Positions 1 through 7,318 of a stretch of DNA of 37,718 bases are shown one piece after another. The notes under the pieces are model-generated. The model did no database searches. It was given only the letters and a program-made list of their open reading frames with translations, and was not told where the DNA came from. The stretch spans positions 1 through 37,718 of the IMG/VR virus record IMGVR_UViG_3300024280_000009; one strand, 5' to 3'. The position numbers were made by a program, and so were the translations under genes. The stretch is from a virus. How positions within the stretch are numbered: position 1 is the stretch's first letter; each line of letters starts with the position of its first letter.

Positions 1-1
1 C

Positions 2-853
2 ACTGATGAGGAAATTGAGAATGAAGTGTACGAAGTGTTTGAACGTGTTGTAGAGACTAATGGCGAGTTCTTATGGCCTAAACAGCGTCGAACTGACGGT
101 AAAACGTTTGGATTTGACGCTAAAGAGTTGGCTCGTAAAAAAGCCAAATATCTAGACGTAACTCAATTCTACGCCCAATACTATAACAACCCTAACGCAG
201 TTGAAACGCAACTTATTGACAGAAGCCGTTTTAACTACTACGAAAGGGATAAAATTGAGAACTTTAGCGGTAGTTGGTACTTTGGTGATAAGCTTCTCCA
301 CGTCTATGCAGCTATGGACTTTGCTTACTCAATCAACAACCACTCCGACTACACAGTTATTGCTGTGGTCGGCATTGACGAAGATAACAACTATTATGTC
401 CTAGACATTGATAGGTTTAAAACAAACAAGATTAGCGTCATGTATGAAAAGGCAGAAACTGTCTATCGTAAGTGGCGTTTTAAACGTATGCGTTGTGAAG
501 TAGTAGCAGCACAGCGACTCATTGTTCAACAATTCAAAGACTTTATGCGTGGTCAAAACATTGTATTTACCATTGATGAATACAATCCTCCACGTAACAT
601 GAGTAAAGATGAGCGCATTGCAGCTATTCTAGAACCACGTTATAACAACAATCAGATTTGGCATTACAAAGGTGGTAACTGCCAGATTCTAGAAGAAGAA
701 CTCATTATGAACAATCCTGAACATGATGACGTTAAAGACGCACTAGCGGCTTGTGTAGAGATTTGCAAGGCTCCCATTACATCCCGTATGTGGGGCAATA
801 AGAAATCCAATGTGGTAGCCTTCAACAGTAAGTTTGGAGGTGTGAATTTTTAG
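2..853 (+). CDS. terL: Terminase large subunit, C-terminal part (5' end cut by window)
   Basis: The DNA-packaging motor's large subunit couples ATP-driven translocation to genome cutting. The frame is open to the left edge; the GTG at 26 is only an internal codon, so the gene begins outside the window and its ATPase domain is missing. What remains is the RNase H-like nuclease domain: an acidic strand AAMDFAYSINNHSDYT (D about residue 101 of the visible part) and a late HDDVKDALAACVEI helix carrying the further metal-binding aspartates. An aromatic-rich linker, DVTQFYAQYYNNP, precedes the nuclease domain as in T7-like terminases. It sits just ahead of the portal gene, as in many podoviruses but unlike T7 itself. 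Confidence 0.88.
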   Translation, partial: TDEEIENEVYEVFERVVETNGEFLWPKQRRTDGKTFGFDAKELARKKAKYLDVTQFYAQYYNNPNAVETQLIDRSRFNYYERDKIENFSGSWYFGDKLLHVYAAMDFAYSINNHSDYTVIAVVGIDEDNNYYVLDIDRFKTNKISVMYEKAETVYRKWRFKRMRCEVVAAQRLIVQQFKDFMRGQNIVFTIDEYNPPRNMSKDERIAAILEPRYNNNQIWHYKGGNCQILEEELIMNNPEHDDVKDALAACVEICKAPITSRMWGNKKSNVVAFNSKFGGVNF

Positions 854-854
854 T

Positions 855-1313
855 ATGAGAACACATAAACGACAATACCATAATATTTGCGAAGAATGTG
901 GTAATCCATTTTTAGCAGTACAAAAACGATTTAAATTTTGTAGTAATACTTGTAACCATAGAAATGGCTATAAATTACGCATGTTAGATTATAAATGGCG
1001 ATTAAGCAAACTATTAGCTATGGCTAAAAATAGAGCCGCTGAAAAAAATGTTCCATTTGATTTAACACACGAATATTTAATTCAACTATGGGATGAAAAT
1101 TTAGGTTGTTGTGCAGTTACTGGTAGGCTATTTGATTTAGAAAAGTCTACTGAACATAGTGTGAATATAAATGCACCGTCTATTGATCGCATAGTTCCAT
1201 CAAAAGGTTACACAAAAGGTAACGTTCGTCTAGTAGTTTACATTTTAAATTGTGCTATGGGCGAGTATGGTTTAGATGAACTACGTAACTTAGCTAAAGA
1301 TTTAGCCTACTAA
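855..1313 (+). CDS. HNH-family endonuclease, probable free-standing homing endonuclease
   Basis: A 152-residue nuclease. The N-terminus has a zinc-ribbon-like pair (CEEC near residue 13 and CSNTC near residue 29). The C-terminal half has GCCAVTG followed by PSIDRIVPSKGYTKGNVRLV, the usual core of phage HNH nucleases, in which the D-R-I segment and the N-V-R-L-V strand frame the metal site. It starts one base after the terminase stop, with only a distant GGAGG (about 14 nt from the ATG). Its codons are rich in TTA, AAA and ATT, whereas the flanking terminase and portal genes favour CTA and GTA. That composition jump and its position between two core genes suggest recent insertion as a selfish nuclease gene. 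The family assignment is firm; homing activity is inference. Confidence 0.8.
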   Translation: MRTHKRQYHNICEECGNPFLAVQKRFKFCSNTCNHRNGYKLRMLDYKWRLSKLLAMAKNRAAEKNVPFDLTHEYLIQLWDENLGCCAVTGRLFDLEKSTEHSVNINAPSIDRIVPSKGYTKGNVRLVVYILNCAMGEYGLDELRNLAKDLAY

Positions 1314-1322
1314 GAGGAAACT

Positions 1323-3098
1323 ATGAACGAAAATGTACAAGTAAGTTTTAAAGATGACTTGTTAGCAAGTAAAATTGCAGACATGTGGACACGTTGGGAT
1401 CAAGCACGTTCTGTGTGGAAAGATGACCAGCAAGAACTACGCAATTATTTGTTTGCTACCGATACACGTAAAACTAGTAATAGTAAGCTACCTTGGAAAA
1501 ACTCTACAGTTACTCCTAAGCTAACTCAGATTCGAGATAACCTCCATGCTAACTACATGGCGGCTTTGTTCCCATCTGAGAATTGGTTTTTCTGGGAAAG
1601 TTCTGATAAAGATAAAGAGTTGGCTAAAAAGCGTTATGCCATTACCAACTACATGAAACAGAAGCTAAAAGCGTCTAACTTCCAGCTTCTTGTTTCTCAA
1701 CTAATTTATGACTACGTAGATTTTGGCAACGTAGTTGCTACATATGACTATGTACGTGATACAATTACTGACAATACAGGTAATGTTGTACAGCGTTATA
1801 TTGGCCCTAAAGCCTACCGCATTAACCCTACTGACCTAGTGTTTAATCCACTAGCTGAAACGTTTGAAAAGACACCTGTAGTTCGTCGTATGCTTAAATC
1901 GATTGGCGACCTACTCACTGACATTGAAACTAAACCTGCACTAAACTACAGTAAAGCTGTGGTTAACAAGGCTATGAGTTTCCGTCAAAACTACCGTGAT
2001 GATCCTGAGTTCAAGAAAGAATTGAACATGGCTATTGACGGATTTGGTAGTGCTGATGAATATCTAGAAAGCGATATGGTTGAACTATTAGAGTTCTGGG
2101 GCGACATTTACGATCCAGATACCAAAACTCTACTACGTAACCAGCTAATCACTGTTATTGATCGCAAATGGATTCTACGTAAGCAACCTAATCCTATGTG
2201 GACTGGTAGCAAACCCATGTTCCACTGTGGCTGGCGTTTACGTACCGATAACCTATGGGCACAAGGGCCTCTAGACCAACTAGTAGGTATGCAATATCGT
2301 ATTGACCATCTAGAAAACCTTAAAGCTGATGTGTTTGACCTTATTGCCTATCCAGTAATGAAGGTTAAAGGTTCAACGGTAGAAGAATTTGAATATGAAC
2401 CCGGAGCTACAGTGTTTGTTGGTGATGAGGGTGATCTAGAGTTTTTACGTCCTGACGCTACCGCACTACAGGCTGATCTACAGATTAACGAGTTGATGAA
2501 TCGTATGGAAGAACTAGCTGGTGCTCCTAAGCAGGCTATGGGCATCCGTACTCCCGGTGAAAAGACTAAATATGAAGTGCAGAGTCTAGAGAATGCTGCT
2601 GGTCGTATTTTTCAATCTAAAGTGAGTTGGTTTGAGCGTAACATTCTAGAACCATTACTCAATGGTATGCTAGCTGAAGCCATTCGTAATTTTGAGGGCG
2701 TAGAGCGCATTCGGACTGTGGATGAGGACTACGGTACAGAAAGCTTCGTTGAAGTCACCAAGGACGATTTAATGGCCTCTGGCAAGCTCTATCCTATTGG
2801 TGCTCGTCATTTTGCTGAACAAGCTAGATTTGTACAAGAGTTGGCACAAACTGTACAGGCTGTACAAGCTATTCCAACAGTAGCTGCACACATCTCTGGT
2901 AAAGCAATTGCTAAGGCACTTGAAGAGAATCTAGGTTGGCAAAACTACCGCATTGTACAAGACAATGCTATGATTTTTGAACAAGCTGAAACACAACGAC
3001 TTATGAACCAAGTTGCCGAGGATATTCAAACCGAGGCAGCAGTGAGTCCTGAAGGCCCCATGCCTGAAGGGGTTGACAATCAACAGCCAATGATGTAA
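1323..3098 (+). CDS. Portal (head-tail connector) protein
   Basis: A 591-residue portal, the dodecameric ring at the capsid vertex through which DNA enters and leaves and to which the tail tube attaches. The N-terminal part is typical of podovirus portals: an early WTRWDQARSVWKDDQQELR helix, then NSTVTPKLTQIRDNLHANY and ALFPSENWFFWE. The middle region YRIDHLENLKADVFDLIAYPV and the AMGIRTPGEKTKYEVQSLENAAGRIF segment match the stem and clip region of T7 gp8-like portals. The C-terminus is Glu- and Pro-rich. A good Shine-Dalgarno (AAGAGGAAACT) precedes the ATG. It lies between terminase and scaffold, as expected for a head-assembly operon. Confidence 0.9.
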   Translation: MNENVQVSFKDDLLASKIADMWTRWDQARSVWKDDQQELRNYLFATDTRKTSNSKLPWKNSTVTPKLTQIRDNLHANYMAALFPSENWFFWESSDKDKELAKKRYAITNYMKQKLKASNFQLLVSQLIYDYVDFGNVVATYDYVRDTITDNTGNVVQRYIGPKAYRINPTDLVFNPLAETFEKTPVVRRMLKSIGDLLTDIETKPALNYSKAVVNKAMSFRQNYRDDPEFKKELNMAIDGFGSADEYLESDMVELLEFWGDIYDPDTKTLLRNQLITVIDRKWILRKQPNPMWTGSKPMFHCGWRLRTDNLWAQGPLDQLVGMQYRIDHLENLKADVFDLIAYPVMKVKGSTVEEFEYEPGATVFVGDEGDLEFLRPDATALQADLQINELMNRMEELAGAPKQAMGIRTPGEKTKYEVQSLENAAGRIFQSKVSWFERNILEPLLNGMLAEAIRNFEGVERIRTVDEDYGTESFVEVTKDDLMASGKLYPIGARHFAEQARFVQELAQTVQAVQAIPTVAAHISGKAIAKALEENLGWQNYRIVQDNAMIFEQAETQRLMNQVAEDIQTEAAVSPEGPMPEGVDNQQPMM

Positions 3099-3191
3099 TA
3101 TAATAATAAGTATATTAGTAATATATAGTATATAATTAATAATAGTTATATATAAATATATTATTAATATATATAAACTATATTATATATA
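3099..3191. other. Almost pure A/T spacer between portal and scaffold region
   Basis: These 93 bases are nearly all A and T, with many overlapping TATA, TAAT and ATTA runs, including several TATAAT-like hexamers. No ribosome-binding site is visible before the next ATG. The composition resembles the AT-rich tract at the right end of the window and contrasts with the portal gene. It could be a promoter or duplex-unwinding region, or a scar of insertion of the adjacent AT-rich gene; the sequence does not decide. Confidence 0.5.
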
Positions 3192-3443
3192 ATGAATAAA
3201 CTATTACTTAATAATAAACCTAAAGATAGTAGCAATGAAGAGTTTATTAAAGCTTGGAATAATAGTAGCTATACTTTAGAAGCTTTATACAAAACATTAT
3301 TAGTATTGAAAGAAGATATTAATAGTGTAAAGAAAGATGATTTTGATTGTCCTAACCATTACGCTAAATTGGCGTTCAATTTAGGGCAAATTAAAGCATT
3401 TGATTTAATCATTTCAATGTTACCAGATACAGCCAAAAGGTAA
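3192..3443 (+). CDS. Hypothetical protein, AT-rich gene between portal and scaffold
   Basis: A predicted 83-residue soluble protein of unknown function, starting MNKLLLNNKPKDSSNEEF. It is Asn-, Lys- and Leu-rich, probably mostly helical, with no membrane segment or recognisable motif. It uses TTA for leucine almost exclusively, unlike the CTA-favouring structural genes on both sides. It follows a nearly pure A/T spacer and has no clear Shine-Dalgarno. Portal and scaffold genes are usually adjacent, so it looks like an added cargo gene. The coding frame is uninterrupted, but expression is uncertain. Confidence 0.55.
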   Translation: MNKLLLNNKPKDSSNEEFIKAWNNSSYTLEALYKTLLVLKEDINSVKKDDFDCPNHYAKLAFNLGQIKAFDLIISMLPDTAKR

Positions 3444-3455
3444 CGTTTTTCAATA

Positions 3456-3480
3456 AGCCTACTATAAGGCTGTCAATTTT
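3456..3480 (+). terminator. Weak stem-loop before the scaffold gene
   Basis: AGCCT (3456-3460) can pair with AGGCT (3467-3471) across a six-base loop, and an interrupted T stretch follows. The stem is short, so this may be a partial terminator, an RNA-processing site, or chance. Confidence 0.3.
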
Positions 3481-3492
3481 TAGGAGAAAAGC

Positions 3493-4221
3493 ATGACCGA
3501 TGCTACAATTTTTGGTGGTGAAGACAATAACACTGCCGCACCTGCTTCAGCGACAACTGATAGCTCTTTGTTCACCGCACTTGTTGGTGATACACAAAAA
3601 TACAAGACCGCAGAGGATTTGGCTAAAGCCTACACCAATGCTGACCAGTTTATTGAAACCTTGAAAGAGGAAAATCGTAAACTACGTGAGCAAGTAGCTT
3701 CCGCTAAAACCATTGACGAAGTTCTTGAGCGTATGTCGAAGCAAGGGTCTGCACCAGAGGCCGACAATCCTCCTGCTCAGGGCATTACCCCTGATGTTGT
3801 GCAACAGCTTGTAGAGAAGACGTTAGAGGGTCGTAAACAACTAGAAACTAAGAATGGCAATTTGCTTAAAGCTGATGCTCTGATGAAACAGAAATTTGGT
3901 GAAAAAGCAACTGAAGTATTTAAGCAGCGTGCTGCTACTCCAGAAAAAGCCAAAATCCTTATGGAACTAGCTGCTACCGATCCAGATGAGTTTGTATCTT
4001 TGTTTGCTGGTGTTCCTGCTCCAGCTAATCACATGGACACATCCTCATTCAACACCACTTCTGTAGCTTCTAATGGTGGTGATCGTAGTAAGATTGAAGG
4101 CACTAAAGAGTGGGCAGCATCTGTCCGCAAAGATAATCCTACTCTCTACTGGTCACAAGATTTCCAATATAAGCTGCAACAAACTGTTTCTAAAAACCCG
4201 ACCCTATATTTTGGGTCTTAA
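3493..4221 (+). CDS. Capsid scaffolding / assembly protein
   Basis: A 242-residue acidic, low-hydrophobicity protein directly upstream of the major capsid gene, the standard place for the scaffold that guides procapsid assembly and is then lost. The N-terminus is Ala/Thr/Asp-rich and likely disordered. DLAKAYTNADQFIETLKEEN and the following KLREQVA form a predicted coiled coil around residues 40-75. A second charged helical stretch lies near residues 105-165. The C-terminus has aromatic residues (TLYWSQDFQYKLQQTV) that could bind the coat protein. A strong Shine-Dalgarno (TAGGAGAAAAGC) precedes the ATG. There is no protease motif. The call rests on composition and synteny more than on conserved motifs. 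Confidence 0.8.
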   Translation: MTDATIFGGEDNNTAAPASATTDSSLFTALVGDTQKYKTAEDLAKAYTNADQFIETLKEENRKLREQVASAKTIDEVLERMSKQGSAPEADNPPAQGITPDVVQQLVEKTLEGRKQLETKNGNLLKADALMKQKFGEKATEVFKQRAATPEKAKILMELAATDPDEFVSLFAGVPAPANHMDTSSFNTTSVASNGGDRSKIEGTKEWAASVRKDNPTLYWSQDFQYKLQQTVSKNPTLYFGS

Positions 4222-4231
4222 GGAGAATTAA

Positions 4232-5188
4232 ATGTCTGGAATGGATTATACAAAGGTTAATGAAAACCTAGTTCGTGCAGAACTCTGGTCTGCTGAACTA
4301 AAAGATGTTCTACAAGAACAACTAATGGGCACTAAGTATGTTCGTATGCTAAGTGGCTTCCCTGATGGCAACCAGTTTACCATCCCCTCAGTTGGTGAAC
4401 TACCAATGCGTGAGACTGCTGAACTAACCCCTGTGGTTTATGACAGCATCGACACTGGTGAATTCAACTTCACCATTGACCGTTACGTAGAAGCTGCTAC
4501 CTACATCACTGATAAGGCTAAGCAAGACTCTTACTACGCTCAACAGCTAATCGGTATGTTCCCCACCAAGATGCGTCGTGCTCTTGATGAGAACCTAGAA
4601 GGCTCTGTCTTCTCTCTAGCTAACACCCAAACTGCTAACGATGCCAACTCCATTAACGGCGCTGCTCACCGTTTCGTAGCTTCTGGTAACAGCAACACCA
4701 CTCTATCTCTAGATGACTTTGCTAAGGCTAAGTATGCTCTAGACAAGGCCAACGCTGGCGGCACTCGTGTAGCCATTATTGACCCCTCACAAGAGTATGT
4801 GTTTAACCAACTAGTTGGTGCTCAAGCCTTCACTAACAACCCTGCTTTCGGTGGTATTGTTAATGGTGGTTTCGTAAACGACGTAACTGGTATGCGCTTT
4901 GTTAAGAGCATTTTCGGTTTTGACGTTTATGTTTCTAACTTCCTAGCTACTCCTACCGACACTTCTATCTCTAGCGTGTCTGTACCTGCTAGCCCTGTTA
5001 CCAACATCTTTATGTCTGTTGGTGGTGATCTAACTCCTTTCGTCGGTGCCTACCGTCAAATGCCTCGTGTTGAATACGAGCGCAACAAAGACCTACGCCG
5101 TGACGAATACGTGATGAACGCCCGTTTTGGTCTCAAGCTCTATCGTCCTGAGTGCCTAGTAAGCGTTATCTCTAAGTCCACCATCTAA
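4232..5188 (+). CDS. Major capsid protein
   Basis: A 318-residue HK97-fold coat protein. Recognisable segments are an N-terminal ENLVRAELWSAELKDVLQEQ helix, GNQFTIPSVGELPMRETAEL (E-loop and strand region), then IDRYVEAATYITDKAKQDSY leading into the long spine helix, and the A-domain strand RVAIIDPSQEYVFNQL. Codon use is the most strongly biased in the window (CTA for Leu, GCT for Ala, GGT for Gly, AAC for Asn), as expected for the most highly expressed gene. It has an AAGGAGAATTAA ribosome-binding site and is followed by a strong hairpin. Confidence 0.9.
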   Translation: MSGMDYTKVNENLVRAELWSAELKDVLQEQLMGTKYVRMLSGFPDGNQFTIPSVGELPMRETAELTPVVYDSIDTGEFNFTIDRYVEAATYITDKAKQDSYYAQQLIGMFPTKMRRALDENLEGSVFSLANTQTANDANSINGAAHRFVASGNSNTTLSLDDFAKAKYALDKANAGGTRVAIIDPSQEYVFNQLVGAQAFTNNPAFGGIVNGGFVNDVTGMRFVKSIFGFDVYVSNFLATPTDTSISSVSVPASPVTNIFMSVGGDLTPFVGAYRQMPRVEYERNKDLRRDEYVMNARFGLKLYRPECLVSVISKSTI

Positions 5189-5194
5189 TTTGTC

Positions 5195-5213
5195 GGAGGG
5201 GCTAGTCCCCTCC
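5195..5213 (+). terminator. Stem-loop after the capsid gene
   Basis: GGAGGGG (5195-5201) pairs perfectly with CCCCTCC (5207-5213) around the loop CTAGT. There is no U-run, so full intrinsic termination is unlikely. A pausing, partial-termination or RNA-stabilising role downstream of the coat gene is more plausible. A near copy of the left arm and loop occurs inside the Cas4-like gene at 27476. Confidence 0.6.
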
Positions 5214-5231
5214 TCCTGAAAGGAATATAAA

Positions 5232-5690
5232 ATGACTCGTAAATCTACTTGGACTAACGCTGACGGTCTAGTTGTTGGTTTCGGCCCCAACTACCCTGAG
5301 CGTAATGTTGCTGGCGTATATGAAACCGACGGTGCTGTAAAAGAAGCTCATCTAGCAATTACCTATCAATCTTCTGGCGCTGTCATTGACATCCCCGCAG
5401 GTGCTGTAGTTCTAGACGTAGTTCTTAAAGTAGGCACTGCATGGGCTGGTGGTACTGACGTACAGCTAGGTGATGGTAGCGATGCTGATGGCTGGATTTC
5501 AGCTACTCAAGGTGCTACTGCTAACCTAACTGCTGGTGCTACTATTCGTGCTGCTGGTGCATATGCAATTGGTGATGCTGCTACCAACCGTGGTCTAGGC
5601 AAAGTGTACGCTTCTGCTGATACTCTAGACGTAGCCTTCACTGGCACATTCACTGCCGGTACTGCTACCATCGTAGTTCGTTACCTATAA
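5232..5690 (+). CDS. Probable head decoration / minor capsid protein
   Basis: A predicted 152-residue beta-rich protein, very high in Ala, Gly, Thr and Val, with no charged helices. It begins MTRKSTWTNADGLVVGFGPNY, which recalls short phage structural proteins encoded right after the coat gene. The body alternates short hydrophobic strands (IDIPAGAVVLDVVLKVGTAW) with Gly/Asp turns, fitting a capsid-surface or jelly-roll protein. Codon use matches the highly expressed capsid gene. It lies between two stem-loops, so its mRNA may be a separate stable unit. No enzyme motif is seen. The function is inferred from position, composition and codon bias. Confidence 0.6.
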   Translation: MTRKSTWTNADGLVVGFGPNYPERNVAGVYETDGAVKEAHLAITYQSSGAVIDIPAGAVVLDVVLKVGTAWAGGTDVQLGDGSDADGWISATQGATANLTAGATIRAAGAYAIGDAATNRGLGKVYASADTLDVAFTGTFTAGTATIVVRYL

Positions 5691-5711
5691 GTAACTGAAT
5701 AAGGGGGAGTT

Positions 5712-5748
5712 GGCTGACTAGTTCAGCCTCTTCCTCTTTTCCCTTTTG
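5712..5748 (+). terminator. Stem-loop with pyrimidine tail after the decoration gene
   Basis: GGCTGA (5712-5717) pairs with TCAGCC (5723-5728) around the loop CTAGT, and a pyrimidine-rich tail with T runs follows. This is a plausible intrinsic or partial terminator. The five-base loop is identical to that of the hairpin after the capsid gene. Confidence 0.6.
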
Positions 5749-5757
5749 GAGATATAA

Positions 5758-6339
5758 ATGGCACAAGTGCAACATAGCGCATTACCAGATAGTCAGCTAC
5801 ATGAACCAAAGGGAGTTGCTTCAGCCGCTTCAGGTAAAGTATATGTAGCAAATGGTAGTGGTAGTGGCGTATGGCAATATGTCGCTGGTCACGCATACGG
5901 TGACTTATACATTTCAGGTAGTAGCACATCTCAAACTTTAGCTGCATCTAGTGCTTTAGCTAAGTTAAATCCCACTGGCGCATGGACAGCCAATGGATAC
6001 CAGAACATTACGCCATCTGCTGCTAACGGACAATTCACTATTACTCAAGCAGGTGTATATCAACTAGACTTCTGGATTGTTTTTGAAACTGCTGCAATTT
6101 CTAGTGGCGCAGCATATAACTTTCACTATGCTGTAAACGGTACTCCATCTACTCGTAAAGTATACGCTAAGAAACCTACTAATAACGTAGACACTATTCA
6201 CTTAGCTGCTAATGGATATGTAACTCTAGCTGCTGGTGATGTTCTTACTATGTATGTTGGCGGCGATGGTACATCTTCTGGTACTAACATTACACCTAAA
6301 GAAGCTAGTCTAAGTTGCCTACTAGTTGATCCAAGTTAA
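5758..6339 (+). CDS. Head-fibre-like structural protein with predicted C1q/TNF-like jelly-roll domain
   Basis: A 193-residue protein. The N-terminus carries the motif ALPDSQLHEPKGVASAASGK followed by VYVANGSGSGVW, a pattern shared by short fibre or head-decoration proteins of several aquatic phages; it probably anchors the protein to the virion. The C-terminal two thirds look like a C1q/TNF-type beta sandwich: GQFTITQAGVYQLDFWIVFE, then NFHYAVNGT, and finally LAAGDVLTMYVGGDGTS. Such domains trimerise and can bind host surfaces. It could be a capsid-surface adhesin, which is inference. A clear GGAGATATAA ribosome-binding site is present. Confidence 0.68.
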   Translation: MAQVQHSALPDSQLHEPKGVASAASGKVYVANGSGSGVWQYVAGHAYGDLYISGSSTSQTLAASSALAKLNPTGAWTANGYQNITPSAANGQFTITQAGVYQLDFWIVFETAAISSGAAYNFHYAVNGTPSTRKVYAKKPTNNVDTIHLAANGYVTLAAGDVLTMYVGGDGTSSGTNITPKEASLSCLLVDPS

Positions 6340-6348
6340 GGAGTATAT

Positions 6349-7056
6349 ATGGCTAAGATGACACTCCTAGACATGGTGCAAAACATCCTATCTGCACTAG
6401 ACTCTGATCCTGTAGATTCTATTGATGAAACTGTAGAAGCTGTACAAGTTGCAGAACTTGTTAAAGAAGCCTATTTTGAACTACTTAGCCAGCGTGACTG
6501 GCCTTTTCTATTTACACTAGGCGCTCTTCAAGCACTGGGAGATACTAGTAATCCAACTAAAATGAAAATTCCAGACACATGGAATAAGATTAAATGGATT
6601 AAGTATAATAAGAAAGAAGTGCAGTGGGTTGATCCAGAGACATTTAACGACATCATTACAAATCGTGTAGAACAAACTGGTGTTGTCAATAGTAGTGGAT
6701 ATGTTATCAATCAAGACCCAACTTATTGGACTAGCTATGATGATACATACATTGTGTTTGATGGCTATAACAGTATTGTAGATACTACGCTACAAGCTTC
6801 TAAGAGTGTTGTATACGGTACACAGCAAGCATCATGGAGCCACATTGATACGTTTGTACCCAACATTCCAGAAAAGTTTTTTCCAACTCTTCTAGCTGAA
6901 GCTAAGAGTCAAGCCTTTGTTAACTTGAAACAACAAAGCAATGCTCGTGAAGAACGGAAAGCAACAAGGGGCCGTATGGCAATGCGTAATGATGCATGGC
7001 GCAATGAAAACGGTGAAATTAAATATAACACATTGGTGAATTATGGACGCAAGTAA
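6349..7056 (+). CDS. Tail tubular protein A (T7 gp11-like adaptor)
   Basis: A 235-residue gatekeeper/adaptor that forms the ring between portal and nozzle. The N-terminal MTLLDMVQNILSALDSDPVD and VAELVKEAYFELLSQRDWPF helices match the gp11 family, where a long helix ends in a W-P-F turn. The central beta region YIVFDGYNSIVDTTLQ, with a preceding aromatic DPTYWTSYDD, is also typical. The C-terminal helix FFPTLLAEAKSQAFVNLKQQ ends in an Arg/Lys-rich tail (ATRGRMAMRNDAWR). The next gene starts inside its last codons, implying translational coupling. Family identity is good. Confidence 0.83.
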   Translation: MAKMTLLDMVQNILSALDSDPVDSIDETVEAVQVAELVKEAYFELLSQRDWPFLFTLGALQALGDTSNPTKMKIPDTWNKIKWIKYNKKEVQWVDPETFNDIITNRVEQTGVVNSSGYVINQDPTYWTSYDDTYIVFDGYNSIVDTTLQASKSVVYGTQQASWSHIDTFVPNIPEKFFPTLLAEAKSQAFVNLKQQSNAREERKATRGRMAMRNDAWRNENGEIKYNTLVNYGRK

Positions 7057-7309
7057 ATCATCTTATGACAAAGTAATGGAAAAATCTTTAGCTAAAAAAG
7101 AAGCTGCTAAAGAGAGAAAAGAAGAACGAGAAGAAAAAGGCATTGTTAATAAACTCATCATTGAGCGTACTCCTATGGGACTATATAGTTGCCGATACTC
7201 AATGCGAGGTCAAGTGCCTGATGAACTAAAAGGTTTGTTTACACGTAAAGAACGAATCCTAGCAGTTGCAAAACAACGAAATATTGATGTAGAAGAAGCT
7301 ACAGTTTAA
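7043..7309 (+). CDS. Small highly charged protein between tail tube genes
   Basis: An 88-residue protein. Residues 1-33 are a Lys/Glu-rich helix (KSLAKKEAAKERKEEREEKG), probably a coiled coil. The remainder (IIERTPMGLYSCRYSMRGQV, then PDELKGLFTRKERI) looks like a small folded domain. The start overlaps the tail tube A gene by 14 bases, and it ends just before the tail tube B start. Genes of this size and position are common in T7-like phages of aquatic bacteria, but I recognise no function. It may be a tail assembly factor or minor virion component. Confidence 0.68.
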   Translation: MDASKSSYDKVMEKSLAKKEAAKERKEEREEKGIVNKLIIERTPMGLYSCRYSMRGQVPDELKGLFTRKERILAVAKQRNIDVEEATV

Positions 7310-7318
7310 GGGGAAATA

